Positions 7,583-15,663 of a stretch of DNA of 21,792 nucleotides are shown here, piece after piece. The notes below the pieces were generated by a model, which saw only the letters and a program-made list of their open reading frames with translations, did not search any database and was not told the origin of the DNA. Location: NCBI GenBank assembly GCA_007129655.1, contig SKVC01000072.1:1-21792 (forward strand), written 5' to 3'. The DNA comes from Thermoplasmata archaeon (GTDB taxonomy: Archaea > Thermoplasmatota > Thermoplasmata > Halarchaeoplasmatales > Halarchaeoplasmataceae). The position numbers and the translations under genes are program-made. Within the stretch, counting starts at the first letter, position 1; each line of letters begins with the position of its first letter.

Positions 7583-8671
7583 CTATATCACACCTGTTTC
7601 AATCGCAGCAGCCTCTGCTGCTCTACGATCCATCCTTCTATTTCCAAGGATGGTATATCTCTCCGGCCTTATCTCCGGCGCCCTAACTAATGCTTCGACC
7701 ACTTCTTCTTCGGTTATGTCCAACCCCCTTGCAGTCGTAGGTGCGTTTACATTTTGTAGGGCCTTTTTTATCTCCTTCCAATCCCCTCCGTGTAGATACA
7801 TCATTATTATCGTACCGACTCCGCACTGCTCACCGTGCAGAGCGGGTTTTTCTACCAATGAATCTAAAGCATGGCTGAATTTATGTTCGCTACCGCTGGC
7901 AGGCCTAGACGAGCCTGCTATACTCATAGCTACGCTGGAGCTAACTAGTGCTTTGATGACCAGCCATGCACTTTCCTCCAAACCTGGTTTGATGCTATCT
8001 GAATTTTTGATCAAAGAATATGCAGTCATTTTCGAAAGATTGGCTGCGTAGTGAGAGTAAGGCTCGTTTCTTAATTTTTTAGCTAGTAACCAGTCCTTGA
8101 CGGCAGTAGCATTTCCGATGGTGTCTGCGCAACCGGCCGCTAGTAATCTGTAAGGCCCTCTAGCTATAACACTAGTATCGGCAACAACAGCTAAAGGTGA
8201 ATGGGCACCGACCGATATTTTGTTACCGTTCCGGTTTATAGATGCCCTTGCCGAAGCTATACCGTCGTGAGACGCCGCCGTAGGTACGCTGATAAAAGGT
8301 ACGTCTATATTATAGGATGAACATTTTGCTACGTCGATTGGTACTCCACCCCCTACTCCTAACATAAATTGGATCTCTCCTCTGGCATCATCTACAACGG
8401 AATCAACGGTATCTTGGCATGCGCTCGATATATCTCTTATTTCGGTATCGTAACCGCACTCATCTAGTATCTCTGAAACCTTATCACCGGCAACTTTTCG
8501 TGTGGTAGCGTCGCATATAATCAAACCTCTGCCGGATAATTTTAGATCTTTGCATGTATCGCCTATATCATCAAGGGCATCGCTACCAACGACTACTAAT
8601 CGGGGTAGCTCCATACTCTTGAACTTGTTGAACTCTTTATCGAGACCGTTTGATGCTTTTTCCGATGCCAT
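7583..8671 (-). CDS. egsA: sn-glycerol-1-phosphate dehydrogenase (NAD(P)-dependent)
   Basis: Reduces dihydroxyacetone phosphate to sn-glycerol-1-phosphate, setting the stereochemistry of archaeal ether lipids. The 362-aa protein has the nucleotide-binding block MLGVGGGVPIDVAK (about 103-116), PTAASHDGIASARASI (130-145), and the zinc-site region. Probable metal ligands are D183 in GCADTIGN, the His of SGSEHKFSHALD (263 or 267), and H279 in LHGEQCGVGTI. These fit the iron-containing alcohol dehydrogenase fold used by this family. The start is supported by GGAAGTG about 5 nt upstream and a TATA-like site at 8708-8714. It lies 56 nt downstream of thi4 and just upstream of the UPF0179 gene. This is strong evidence that the host is an archaeon. 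Confidence 0.96.
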   Translation of the reverse strand: MASEKASNGLDKEFNKFKSMELPRLVVVGSDALDDIGDTCKDLKLSGRGLIICDATTRKVAGDKVSEILDECGYDTEIRDISSACQDTVDSVVDDARGEIQFMLGVGGGVPIDVAKCSSYNIDVPFISVPTAASHDGIASARASINRNGNKISVGAHSPLAVVADTSVIARGPYRLLAAGCADTIGNATAVKDWLLAKKLRNEPYSHYAANLSKMTAYSLIKNSDSIKPGLEESAWLVIKALVSSSVAMSIAGSSRPASGSEHKFSHALDSLVEKPALHGEQCGVGTIIMMYLHGGDWKEIKKALQNVNAPTTARGLDITEEEVVEALVRAPEIRPERYTILGNRRMDRRAAEAAAIETGVI

Positions 8672-8707
8672 TCTACACTTCCGTTTGCATATTTACAAAG
8701 TAATCCG

Positions 8708-8714
8708 ATATATT
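8708..8714 (-). promoter_or_regulatory. TATA-like box upstream of egsA
   Basis: TAATATA on the minus strand, centred about 40 nt before ATG 8671, in the 56-bp gap after thi4. It would give a leader of about 14 nt that includes the GGAAGTG ribosome binding site. Readthrough from thi4 is also possible. Confidence 0.45.
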
Positions 8715-8727
8715 ACTTTCCCTGTTT

Positions 8728-9495
8728 TTACAATTTTTCATCGATCAGCTCTGCAACTTTCTTACCGGATAACAGCATACCGCCGAAAATAGGACCCATC
8801 CTGTGGGCGCCCATTACCGCATTGGAACACATACCTGCTACCCAGAGTCCGGGAAAAACTTCTCTGGTGTTTTCAACCACTGTTTTCTCACCCATCTCTG
8901 CGCACATCGATAGTTCGCCCAGTACGGTCCCGGTTTCCGTATCCAGTTTGCCGGCCTTTCTCTCTACTATATGGCAGACCTCGGCATCGTGTCCGGTGGC
9001 ATCGAGGCATGCTTTTGCTCTTATGGTGATGGGATCAACGTGAAGTCCAGCTACGTTTATCGGTGAAGAATTGATAACAAAACCGTTCACACGCATATCT
9101 TCCAGCAATACATCTTCTACGGATATAAGATTGAACAGTCTAGCTCCGGCATCTATGGCTCCGGCCAGTAGTTTTGCTACGCATTCGATGGAATCGGCGG
9201 TGTGATATCCGTCTCCCACTTCTTGAGTTTTTATGCCAACTGCGTGAAGTTCTACGACAGATTCGTCCTGAACGACGATAACGGGATACCCCATACCTCC
9301 GCCCCACATACCGCCACCCGGCGATAGCTTTCTTTCGAATATAGTCACCTTATGACCTTTTTCTGCCAGATATCTAGCGGCTACTATCCCTGCGGGTCCC
9401 GCTCCGGCTATGGCAACGTCGGATCTAAGTCTGTCCGTAAATTCACTAAAATGTCTCTCAACGATGCTTTCAGTTACCCTTATGTCGTCTATCAT
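8728..9495 (-). CDS. thi4: Thiazole synthase Thi4 family (thiamine biosynthesis)
   Basis: Builds the thiazole phosphate precursor of thiamine from NAD and glycine. The sulfur source differs between lineages. The FAD/NAD-binding Rossmann start is DVAIAGAGPAGIVAARYLAE, followed by GGGMWGGGMGYP, GVGIKTQEV-like GIKTQEVGDGYHTAD, DATGHDAEV and the C-terminal GAHRMGPIFGGMLLSGKK. The frame opens at a TTG (9504). I chose ATG 9495 because a TATA box lies 26 nt upstream, fitting a leaderless mRNA; the protein is then 255 aa. Adjacent Cys174-His175 (numbering from this start) lie near the position where yeast THI4 has its sulfur-donating Cys and methanogen enzymes have His. Which route is used cannot be decided by eye. 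Confidence 0.94.
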   Translation of the reverse strand: MIDDIRVTESIVERHFSEFTDRLRSDVAIAGAGPAGIVAARYLAEKGHKVTIFERKLSPGGGMWGGGMGYPVIVVQDESVVELHAVGIKTQEVGDGYHTADSIECVAKLLAGAIDAGARLFNLISVEDVLLEDMRVNGFVINSSPINVAGLHVDPITIRAKACLDATGHDAEVCHIVERKAGKLDTETGTVLGELSMCAEMGEKTVVENTREVFPGLWVAGMCSNAVMGAHRMGPIFGGMLLSGKKVAELIDEKL

Positions 9496-9517
9496 ACTGC
9501 TCAAAAAAGTGGTCAGG

Positions 9518-9525
9518 TATAAATA
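9518..9525 (-). promoter_or_regulatory. TATA box of thi4
   Basis: TATTTATA on the minus strand, centred 26 nt before ATG 9495. It argues for ATG 9495 over the upstream TTG 9504 as the real start. No room exists for a thiamine riboswitch between this promoter and the start codon. Confidence 0.7.
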
Positions 9526-9558
9526 GATTGACGTTGGGAGCTTGTTATATGATCAAAA

Positions 9559-10290
9559 TCACATCTTTTTATCGTTGATATGATCAGCTAATTTATCCAC
9601 TCTATCTTCCAATTCGGCTGGATCATTACGGGGATCCATCATATCTCTCTCGAGTTTCTCCGTACTGAGTTGGTATTCATGGGTACCCAATGATTCAAAC
9701 TTACTTTTTATCCAACGAAGTGACTCGATCCTTCCTTCGTACCATTCAAGAGCCTTACGCCCTTGTTCCGTGTCTGTTTTTATAGTTTCGATGAGATCGT
9801 CCACCAGCCAGCCTTCCTGCTTCAACCCCTTGGCTCTTCTCAATAATTCGTCTCGTTCATCATTTCCAGCCTTGAGTTTATTACGACATAATGCGTATTC
9901 GGTTATATTGTAACCTACTTTTAGTACCATCAGTATGATGATCAATATCAGGATCCCACCCATGGATATACTGTAAACGAACTCATCTCCATGCCATCCC
10001 AGATCGAGACTGCCTAATACGAACACGAAATAAAAGAGAGAAACGATTACACACGATACAGTAAATATCAAACGATACATCTCTCCGGGCTCGAAATATG
10101 CACCTAACGCTGCGAGTGCGGACATCGGGATACCCAGCATCACGGCGTAAAATAAGGTGTTATTGAACAAAAATTCCATCTCCGGCTCCATGCCCAACAA
10201 GATGGTTATCCCCAACCAAACCAGTACTACGAAGACGACGACATAAAGTATGCCTGTAATCACCGCTTTCACAGGATGTTTTTCTTTCAT
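9559..10290 (-). CDS. Unrecognised four-span membrane protein with cytoplasmic helical domain
   Basis: I do not recognise this 243-aa protein. Four hydrophobic spans are visible: about 9-32, 44-66, 72-94 and 108-130. A roughly 110-residue highly charged, helix-rich tail follows and is presumably cytoplasmic (KLKAGNDERDELLRRAKGLK, then a Glu/Lys/Asp-rich end). Its ATG overlaps the stop codon of the upstream gene (ATGA at 10287-10290), so the two are translationally coupled and probably act together. There are no catalytic motifs. A sensor, scaffold or assembly role is possible but unsupported. Confidence 0.7.
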   Translation of the reverse strand: MKEKHPVKAVITGILYVVVFVVLVWLGITILLGMEPEMEFLFNNTLFYAVMLGIPMSALAALGAYFEPGEMYRLIFTVSCVIVSLFYFVFVLGSLDLGWHGDEFVYSISMGGILILIIILMVLKVGYNITEYALCRNKLKAGNDERDELLRRAKGLKQEGWLVDDLIETIKTDTEQGRKALEWYEGRIESLRWIKSKFESLGTHEYQLSTEKLERDMMDPRNDPAELEDRVDKLADHINDKKM

Positions 10291-11420
10291 ATGTCTTCCA
10301 CCACCGTTTCGTAGGTATATCCTGAATTGGTTTCATGGATTTCAATGGTTGCATAATCGGGTATGTCAAATACGTATATCGATATTTCTTCATCGAGGGC
10401 TTCTCCGGAATACACGGTAAAACTTTCTTCATATATCCCTACTACACCGGTATTCTCGTTGATCACTTCAATATCTATAACCATATACAGAGTTCTCGGG
10501 CTGTCGTTGAAAAAGTACAAATTAGAAGATACGTAGTTTTCATCCACGGATAGTTCTCCGATCTCAAAATCCCTCAGTGGTGCACCCCAATAGTGTTCTA
10601 TTGTGTAATCGAAAGAAACGTCTGAATCCGGAAGGTACACGGTTGCAACAAAATGTACCGTCTCGCTGTTCATTATAAAGTGTTCAGTTTTTTCTTCATC
10701 TAACTCAAATCGTATCCAGTCGTAATTAATAACTCCCAGATGTACCTCCATAGTAGTTTCGGCATATTTGGTGTTTCTATCCTCGTCCCACAAAGCCAAA
10801 TCGACTTCGGCGACTCCCGATATCACATCGTTGGTATCTATCTCGAAGGGTATTTCAAGCACGCTGCCCTCCTGTTCCGAGCTAACACGAGTTTCGTTAT
10901 GATCGAATTCCAGCTTATTCACTATACCTAACCATTCGAAGGTAGATTCGTAGTCAAACTCCAGATCCATCAAGGAAAAAGGATAGTTTGCGGTCAGATG
11001 TGATGTGATATTGAATATGACGTTGTCGAATATCAGGTCATCTATGGTGATATCTCCGGGTAGAGATTCCATGTCTACGGTGAATGATATCGGGATCTCC
11101 CGGTTCTCCCCGGAATCCACCCTTTCGATGTCCATAGTTTCTTCAAAGAAAGTGGCGTTTAATCCTTCCATAAGCACGTATAGATTTATATCCTCCAAGG
11201 GGTAGTATCCCGTATTATTTATCCATATGGACGCATCTATCTCAAGACTGTCTTCGTTGAAACTCCAGGATATCTGGTCTTCATCTGGTACATCTATGAA
11301 TACTGCCTGATTGATTATGGGGTCTATAAAAGAAGAGTATATGCCTAAAGAAGCGATCACTACTATTATCACAGTGAGAATCACTATAACTATCTTAAAT
11401 ACCATCAGTCGCCTGTCCAT
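10287..11420 (-). CDS. Unrecognised N-terminally anchored extracytoplasmic beta-rich protein
   Basis: A 377-aa protein with one N-terminal span (about 6-29, VFKIVIVILTVIIVVIASLG) and a large acidic ectodomain of alternating hydrophobic beta strands. Several N-x-S/T sequons (NNT, NAT, NIT, NET, NDS) fit an outward-facing, possibly glycosylated domain. The segment around LEIDASIWINNTGYYPLEDI vaguely resembles LEA-2/WHy-type or other Ig-like beta sandwiches; this is weak. The frame could start at 11444, but a TATA box at 11443-11450 sits 26 nt from the ATG at 11420 (MDRRLMVFK), making that the leaderless start. It is coupled to the four-span protein downstream and follows the ABC exporter, so it may be part of an envelope complex (inference). 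Confidence 0.72.
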   Translation of the reverse strand: MDRRLMVFKIVIVILTVIIVVIASLGIYSSFIDPIINQAVFIDVPDEDQISWSFNEDSLEIDASIWINNTGYYPLEDINLYVLMEGLNATFFEETMDIERVDSGENREIPISFTVDMESLPGDITIDDLIFDNVIFNITSHLTANYPFSLMDLEFDYESTFEWLGIVNKLEFDHNETRVSSEQEGSVLEIPFEIDTNDVISGVAEVDLALWDEDRNTKYAETTMEVHLGVINYDWIRFELDEEKTEHFIMNSETVHFVATVYLPDSDVSFDYTIEHYWGAPLRDFEIGELSVDENYVSSNLYFFNDSPRTLYMVIDIEVINENTGVVGIYEESFTVYSGEALDEEISIYVFDIPDYATIEIHETNSGYTYETVVEDI

Positions 11421-11442
11421 GTAAATGGATAGAATATGCAAC

Positions 11443-11450
11443 ATATAAAG
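11443..11450 (-). promoter_or_regulatory. TATA box of the membrane/ectodomain gene pair
   Basis: CTTTATAT on the minus strand, centred 26 nt before ATG 11420. It lies right after the permease A stop (11463), so the pair 10287-11420 and 9559-10290 can be transcribed independently of the ABC genes. Confidence 0.68.
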
Positions 11451-11462
11451 TTTTTCAATCTA

Positions 11463-12536
11463 TCAGGCAGGTATGTCTTCTTTGTCGAAAACGTAAATGG
11501 CTGCTGCAAGAACTATGAAAGTCAACAGTGATAAAACCAAGAAATCTCCGAGCTTAAAAATACCGTCTAACAAGATCGAGTTATAATCCCAATAATAACT
11601 TATCGTATAGGGTAGAATGAATTCCAAAGACTCCACCATATGTCCAGCCATGAATAAAGAATACTGGACGAGTATAACAGCGAATGATGCTCCTACAGCT
11701 ATCCTTGAACTCTTGGTTAGTACTCCAAGGAACATTGAAACCGCGATTATCACTAGAAACATAGGCCATGATGTCACAAGTGAAACAAAGAAAACAGAAC
11801 CACCGGCTTCACCTACGGAGTGTACAGAGAGCATCAAAAAAATACCGGAGAGCACCAGCATAAGCAGTGTAAACAAGCTTAAAGCAAAGAATTTTTCCAA
11901 CAGATACTGTCGTCTGGGCAACGGTGTGGAGAATATGATATCCATCCTTCTTTCCTCAAAATCCTCGGTTATGCTTTTAACCGATATATAGGCAAGGTAA
12001 ATACCCACCAGTAGGATCCACCAGCTGTATAGCTCTACAGATAAAAATCCTTCAATCTCTTCGAATGTGATATCGGCCCGACCGGTGGTGAACATACGGT
12101 AGAAAGGCGTCTCCATAAGCTCTTCAATAGGATCTCTAGGTTCTGCTGTAGAGGTCATCCCTATAGGTATTTTCGATGATTCATCGGTTACTCCGATGAC
12201 GGCGAAATATCTTACTTCTTCCGTATGTGGAATAGATGTATGATTCAGGGAAGTTCTATTGACCACCCCGGATGTCACCATATACGGATGGCTATCTTCG
12301 ATGACTATGTACTCAACAAAATCATCCATCTCCTTCCAAGACAGATGTATGATATCTTCTTCTATCTCCATATGGACAAACTGTTCGCCTTCTAATTCGT
12401 CGACTTCTTCGAAGGCTTCACTGATAACCGGAAAAAGCTGTGCCATCCCAGCTGCTGTGAAAACCACTACGATTATGAATATCGTGAATCCCTTCCAGCT
12501 CTTACGGAATTCCATGAGCATCGTTCTACCTAACAC
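11463..12536 (-). CDS. ABC-2 type permease with FN3-like outside domain (permease A)
   Basis: Membrane subunit of an ABC exporter. About six spans are visible: one near the N-terminus (about 17-38), then five after residue 170. The cytoplasmic coupling region is EDFEERRMDIIFSTPLPRRQ. Between spans 1 and 2 sits an outside insert (about 62-133) with fibronectin-III-like strands: IIHLSWKEMDDFVEYIVIED, later VRYFAVIGVTD. The frame opens at TTG 12572. I chose GTG 12536 because a GAGGAGG site lies about 9 nt upstream, and the resulting 357 aa equals the length of paralogous permease B, with matching N-termini (LGRTMLMEFRKSW and VGNTLLMELKNSW). Both proteins end in a D-K-E/D-D-I-P motif. The substrate is unknown. 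Confidence 0.85.
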   Translation of the reverse strand: MLGRTMLMEFRKSWKGFTIFIIVVVFTAAGMAQLFPVISEAFEEVDELEGEQFVHMEIEEDIIHLSWKEMDDFVEYIVIEDSHPYMVTSGVVNRTSLNHTSIPHTEEVRYFAVIGVTDESSKIPIGMTSTAEPRDPIEELMETPFYRMFTTGRADITFEEIEGFLSVELYSWWILLVGIYLAYISVKSITEDFEERRMDIIFSTPLPRRQYLLEKFFALSLFTLLMLVLSGIFLMLSVHSVGEAGGSVFFVSLVTSWPMFLVIIAVSMFLGVLTKSSRIAVGASFAVILVQYSLFMAGHMVESLEFILPYTISYYWDYNSILLDGIFKLGDFLVLSLLTFIVLAAAIYVFDKEDIPA

Positions 12537-12589
12537 TAAAGCAACCCTCCTCGATATTTTTCCGTGAACCAATTATACATATCATGATA

Positions 12590-13663
12590 TCACGTCGGTA
12601 TGTCTTTATCTTCGAAAATTCTAAGAGCGATGAACATCAGCGCAGATGCGAGTATTAATAGAACGGCTACATCTAGCCAGTTGATCGCTTCCCCATAAAG
12701 CATAGATTCATGGTTCCAGTATGCGATAATGGAATATGGTTTTACGTACTCTAGGTTCTCCGACATGTTACCGACCATATTGATACCGTACTGTATCAGT
12801 ACTATAAGGAAAGTAAATCCTACGGATTTTTTCGAATCTTCAAAGTAAACGGCTGCAAGGAAAGAAACAGCTATTAACACAAGAAAGAGAGGATATGAAA
12901 ACAATGTGGTGATGAATAATGTGGAAGCAGAAATGTTACTCAACTCACCCAATGAATGGACCGATGCGATGGTTATCAAACCGGCGATGGATAAAAGGAA
13001 CAATGTAAATAATGCTACCACAGAAAATTTTTCCAGTAGATACTGTTTTCGCGATATCGATTTGGACAGAATGATGTCCATACGACCTTCTTCGTAATCC
13101 TTGGATACGCTGATTACGGAGATGTAAACTATGTAAAGACCTATCAACAGAAACCACCACATACGCCAGAGCACCGAGAGAAATCCATGAATGGTACTGT
13201 AATCGATACCAAATGTTTCCTCCAAGACACTGATCCTCTCTACGTTGCTCTCCATGCCCACGAATTCGGTGCGTGTTTCCTCATCATCGATTACAGCCAA
13301 TATGCCAAAGTACCATTCCTGTTCGTCATCCTCCAAAGGTATGATATAACTGTACTCGTTTTCATGGATTCCCTCGACCCTATCGACAGGCACTATCATC
13401 TGTGGACTTTTACCAACCAGCAATGTGTAATTATTCGCATTTGGAACATCGATCCAAGATAAGTGTGCAACAACGAAATCGGCTTCCTCCGCCATATCTA
13501 GTTCGATGTTTTCCGAACCGTCGAGCTCATCGTCGAAGGCACTGCTCACCGAAGGATATATCTGAATAAAACCCCCTATGATAATTATAACTACCAGTGT
13601 GAATATGAAGTATCCTCTCCAACTGTTTTTGAGCTCCATCAAGAGGGTATTTCCCACATTCAT
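12590..13663 (-). CDS. ABC-2 type permease with FN3-like outside domain (permease B)
   Basis: A 357-aa paralog of permease A in direct tandem, probably forming a heterodimeric channel with it. An N-terminal span lies at about 18-40. The outside FN3-like insert is at about 65-138 (AHLSWIDVPNANNYTLLVG, then WYFGILAVIDDEE). Five further spans surround the coupling segment SKDYEEGRMDIILSKSISRK. It ends FEDKDIPT. The ATG at 13663 overlaps the ATPase stop by one base (TGATG), and GGGAGG lies about 9 nt upstream, so translation is coupled to the ATPase. The open frame begins one codon earlier at a TTG, which I consider less likely. The transported molecule cannot be deduced. Confidence 0.87.
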   Translation of the reverse strand: MNVGNTLLMELKNSWRGYFIFTLVVIIIIGGFIQIYPSVSSAFDDELDGSENIELDMAEEADFVVAHLSWIDVPNANNYTLLVGKSPQMIVPVDRVEGIHENEYSYIIPLEDDEQEWYFGILAVIDDEETRTEFVGMESNVERISVLEETFGIDYSTIHGFLSVLWRMWWFLLIGLYIVYISVISVSKDYEEGRMDIILSKSISRKQYLLEKFSVVALFTLFLLSIAGLITIASVHSLGELSNISASTLFITTLFSYPLFLVLIAVSFLAAVYFEDSKKSVGFTFLIVLIQYGINMVGNMSENLEYVKPYSIIAYWNHESMLYGEAINWLDVAVLLILASALMFIALRIFEDKDIPT

Positions 13664-14562
13664 CAACGGTTGCCTCCCCGGGAATAGTAGGTAAGGAACA
13701 ACTGATCCAAACTGAATGTTTCCAGGGACATGTTGATTATGTTCTGTTGTGATACCTTTTTGATCACCTCGTCTAGATTGCTGGTAACTATCATGGTGGC
13801 CGTTCTACCATCGATCTTAACATCCTCCACACCTTCCATATCGAAAATATCTTGTTCAACTCCATTTTCAAAATCGATGACCAGTTTCTTACCCATCTTC
13901 TCCTTCAGCGAGTGTATGTCTTCCACAACTTGCAGTTCTCCCCCTCTGATTATAGCCGCTCTGTCACATACCTCTTCCACCTCCGCCAGTATGTGTGATG
14001 ACATGAAGATGGTCTTACCTTTCTCTTTTTCCTCTCTAAGTAATCCGTAGAATTTTTGCTGCATCAAAGGGTCCAGCCCCGACGTAGGTTCATCAAGGAT
14101 TATCAGGTCCTGGTCCGCCATGAATGCCTGTACTATGCCTACTTTTTGCCGATTTCCTTTGGAAAGATCTCCGTATCTTCTTTTCAGATCGAGTTCCAAC
14201 AGTTCGGACAATCGTTTTATACTGCTTTCGCCGGATACTCCACTCTGGGATAGCAAATATCTGAGTATGGTCATGACCTTTAGATCGTTGTAAAGACCGA
14301 AATCACCGGGTAGATAGCCGGTTCTTTTACGTATGTTAACGGAATCTTCGTGTGAGTCCATGCCGAAGATATTCACGTCACCGCCGGTTTTTTTCAGGAG
14401 TCCCAGACAGGTCCTGATCGTGGTGGTCTTACCTGAACCGTTCGGACCAAGGAAGCCCATGATCTCGCCGTCGTATACTTTCAGATCAAGATTTTTAATC
14501 CCCACAACGTCGCCATACATCTTGGTCAGATCTTTGATATCGATAACGATATTTTTACCCAT
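13663..14562 (-). CDS. ABC transporter ATP-binding subunit (ABC-2 exporter type)
   Basis: A 299-aa cytoplasmic ATPase powering the two permeases downstream. Walker A is GPNGSGKTTT (39-48). The Q-loop region is TGYLPGDFGLY. The signature motif is LSKGNRQK (133-140; Gly and Asn in place of the usual SGGQ pattern, as in many ABC-2 ATPases). Walker B is LIILDEP (153-159), with D-loop SGLDP and switch His190. A C-terminal domain of about 95 residues follows, typical of drug/lipid/Nos-type exporter ATPases. GGGAGGA lies about 9 nt before the ATG. It is the first gene of the ABC operon, divergent from the tRNA thiolase gene. Confidence 0.95.
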   Translation of the reverse strand: MGKNIVIDIKDLTKMYGDVVGIKNLDLKVYDGEIMGFLGPNGSGKTTTIRTCLGLLKKTGGDVNIFGMDSHEDSVNIRKRTGYLPGDFGLYNDLKVMTILRYLLSQSGVSGESSIKRLSELLELDLKRRYGDLSKGNRQKVGIVQAFMADQDLIILDEPTSGLDPLMQQKFYGLLREEKEKGKTIFMSSHILAEVEEVCDRAAIIRGGELQVVEDIHSLKEKMGKKLVIDFENGVEQDIFDMEGVEDVKIDGRTATMIVTSNLDEVIKKVSQQNIINMSLETFSLDQLFLTYYSRGGNR

Positions 14563-14623
14563 GGCTTGGTCCTCCCTTGTTGACTGCTCCGATAACCCCC
14601 AAAGCTATCATGATTGAACATGT

Positions 14624-14640
14624 GGTATAAACTATATAAT
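14624..14640 (-). promoter_or_regulatory. TATA region of the ABC operon
   Basis: Two overlapping choices on the minus strand: TTATATAG (14632-14639) and TTTATACC (14624-14631). Either gives a leader of about 40-50 nt ending in the GGGAGGA ribosome binding site. I cannot tell which is used. Confidence 0.55.
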
Positions 14641-14668
14641 CGTTATGCAGTCGGTATACGCAACATCC

Positions 14669-14676
14669 TTTTATAG
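14669..14676 (+). promoter_or_regulatory. TATA box of the tRNA thiolase gene
   Basis: TTTTATAG centred about 25 nt before ATG 14697. There is no ribosome binding site, so the mRNA is probably leaderless. Confidence 0.68.
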
Positions 14677-14696
14677 CTCCCGCAGTTGCGTTCTTC

Positions 14697-15620
14697 ATGG
14701 ACTGTAGTCTGTGCAATGAAGATGCGGTTAGCTACATGCGCTACAACGGTACGCACCTGTGCAAGGATCATTTCATCAAATCTTTCGAGAAAAGGGTTTA
14801 CAAAGAATTCAGAAAACAGGTGGACATGGGCAGCGGAAAAAGGATCGCCGTCGCCGTCTCGGGTGGAAAGGACTCTTTGGTTGCACTACGCATGATATCC
14901 AATATACTCAAGAACAGGAGGGACAGCAGTGTGGTGGGGGTAACCATAGACGAAGGTATAACCGGGTACAGACCGAGCAGCCTTGATATCGCCCGTGATG
15001 AATACGAAAGAATGGGTATCGAGTATGAGATAATATCTTTCCGAGATGCCTTCGGAATGCCCCTGGACGGTATGCTGGAAAAGAGTGATATAAATCCATG
15101 TTCCATATGCGGTGTTCTGAGACGATGGTCCATGAATCTCGCCGCAAAGAAATTCGACGCAGATATGCTTGCTACCGGCTTGAATCTGGACGATACTTCC
15201 CAGTCGGTACTGATGAACTTCTGCAGAGGTGACATGGAGAAGATGTCCAGACTGGGCCCCCATCGTATCGTGAAGGAAGGCTTGATACCGAGGATAGCTC
15301 CTCTGAGAACGTTGCCGGAGAACGAGGTTTACCTGTACGCTATACTCAACGATATCCCCATCCATACCAAAGAATGCCCCTATGCGGTTTCCGCCATAAG
15401 AGGCCTTTACAGAGATGTGATCGGTGAACTCGAAGATGCGATACCCGGAACCAAATACGCCATCCTTAGTTCATACGATAAGCTGGAAGAACCCCTGAGA
15501 AACAAGTACGGAGGCACAGTTTCCCTGGATGAGTGCGTGGAGTGCGGAGAGCCTACTATGGGTGAATTGTGCAAAGCCTGCGAGTTCCTCAAGGGACTAG
15601 GATTATCCGTACGACTGTGA
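14697..15620 (+). CDS. tRNA 2-thiolation enzyme, TtuA/NcsA (Ncs6) family
   Basis: Activates a tRNA uridine with ATP and replaces its 2-oxygen with sulfur. The 307-aa protein has an N-terminal zinc site (C3, C6, C22, H25). The PP-loop is SGGKDS (55-60). Three cysteines (C135 and C138 in NPCSICGVLRR, C227 in KECPYA) match the [4Fe-4S] ligands of TtuA. The core motif ATGLNLDDTSQSVLMNFCRG follows, and a C-terminal zinc site (C280, C283, C292, C295) closes the protein. TtuA (position 54) and NcsA (wobble U34) cannot be separated from sequence alone. Family members usually take sulfur from a ubiquitin-like carrier, which is not seen in this window. It is followed by the deoxyhypusine synthase gene, which has its own promoter. 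Confidence 0.92.
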   Translation: MDCSLCNEDAVSYMRYNGTHLCKDHFIKSFEKRVYKEFRKQVDMGSGKRIAVAVSGGKDSLVALRMISNILKNRRDSSVVGVTIDEGITGYRPSSLDIARDEYERMGIEYEIISFRDAFGMPLDGMLEKSDINPCSICGVLRRWSMNLAAKKFDADMLATGLNLDDTSQSVLMNFCRGDMEKMSRLGPHRIVKEGLIPRIAPLRTLPENEVYLYAILNDIPIHTKECPYAVSAIRGLYRDVIGELEDAIPGTKYAILSSYDKLEEPLRNKYGGTVSLDECVECGEPTMGELCKACEFLKGLGLSVRL

Positions 15621-15637
15621 ATATTCCAAAAAAGAGT

Positions 15638-15644
15638 TATATCG
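15638..15644 (+). promoter_or_regulatory. TATA box of deoxyhypusine synthase
   Basis: TTATATC centred about 24 nt before ATG 15664, compatible with a leaderless mRNA. A second AT-rich stretch (CATATATTTC, near 15647-15656) is too close to the start to serve. Confidence 0.6.
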
Positions 15645-15663
15645 AGCATATATTTCATACTCT

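Noticed and set aside
7428..8051. 207-codon plus-strand frame across the UPF0179 start and egsA
   Set aside because: It covers the operon junction and conserved motifs of two real minus-strand genes and lacks start signals.
9496..9540. TPP riboswitch upstream of thi4
   Set aside because: The promoter spacing makes the mRNA leaderless; no thi-box-like conserved stems are visible.
12579..12590. Palindrome ATATCATGATAT between the two permease genes
   Set aside because: It overlaps the permease B stop codon and is short and AT-rich; it may be chance, and there is no matching copy at other promoters.
14886..15365. 159-codon minus-strand frame opposite the tRNA thiolase
   Set aside because: The plus-strand frame has PP-loop and all Cys ligands; the opposite frame has no recognisable features.
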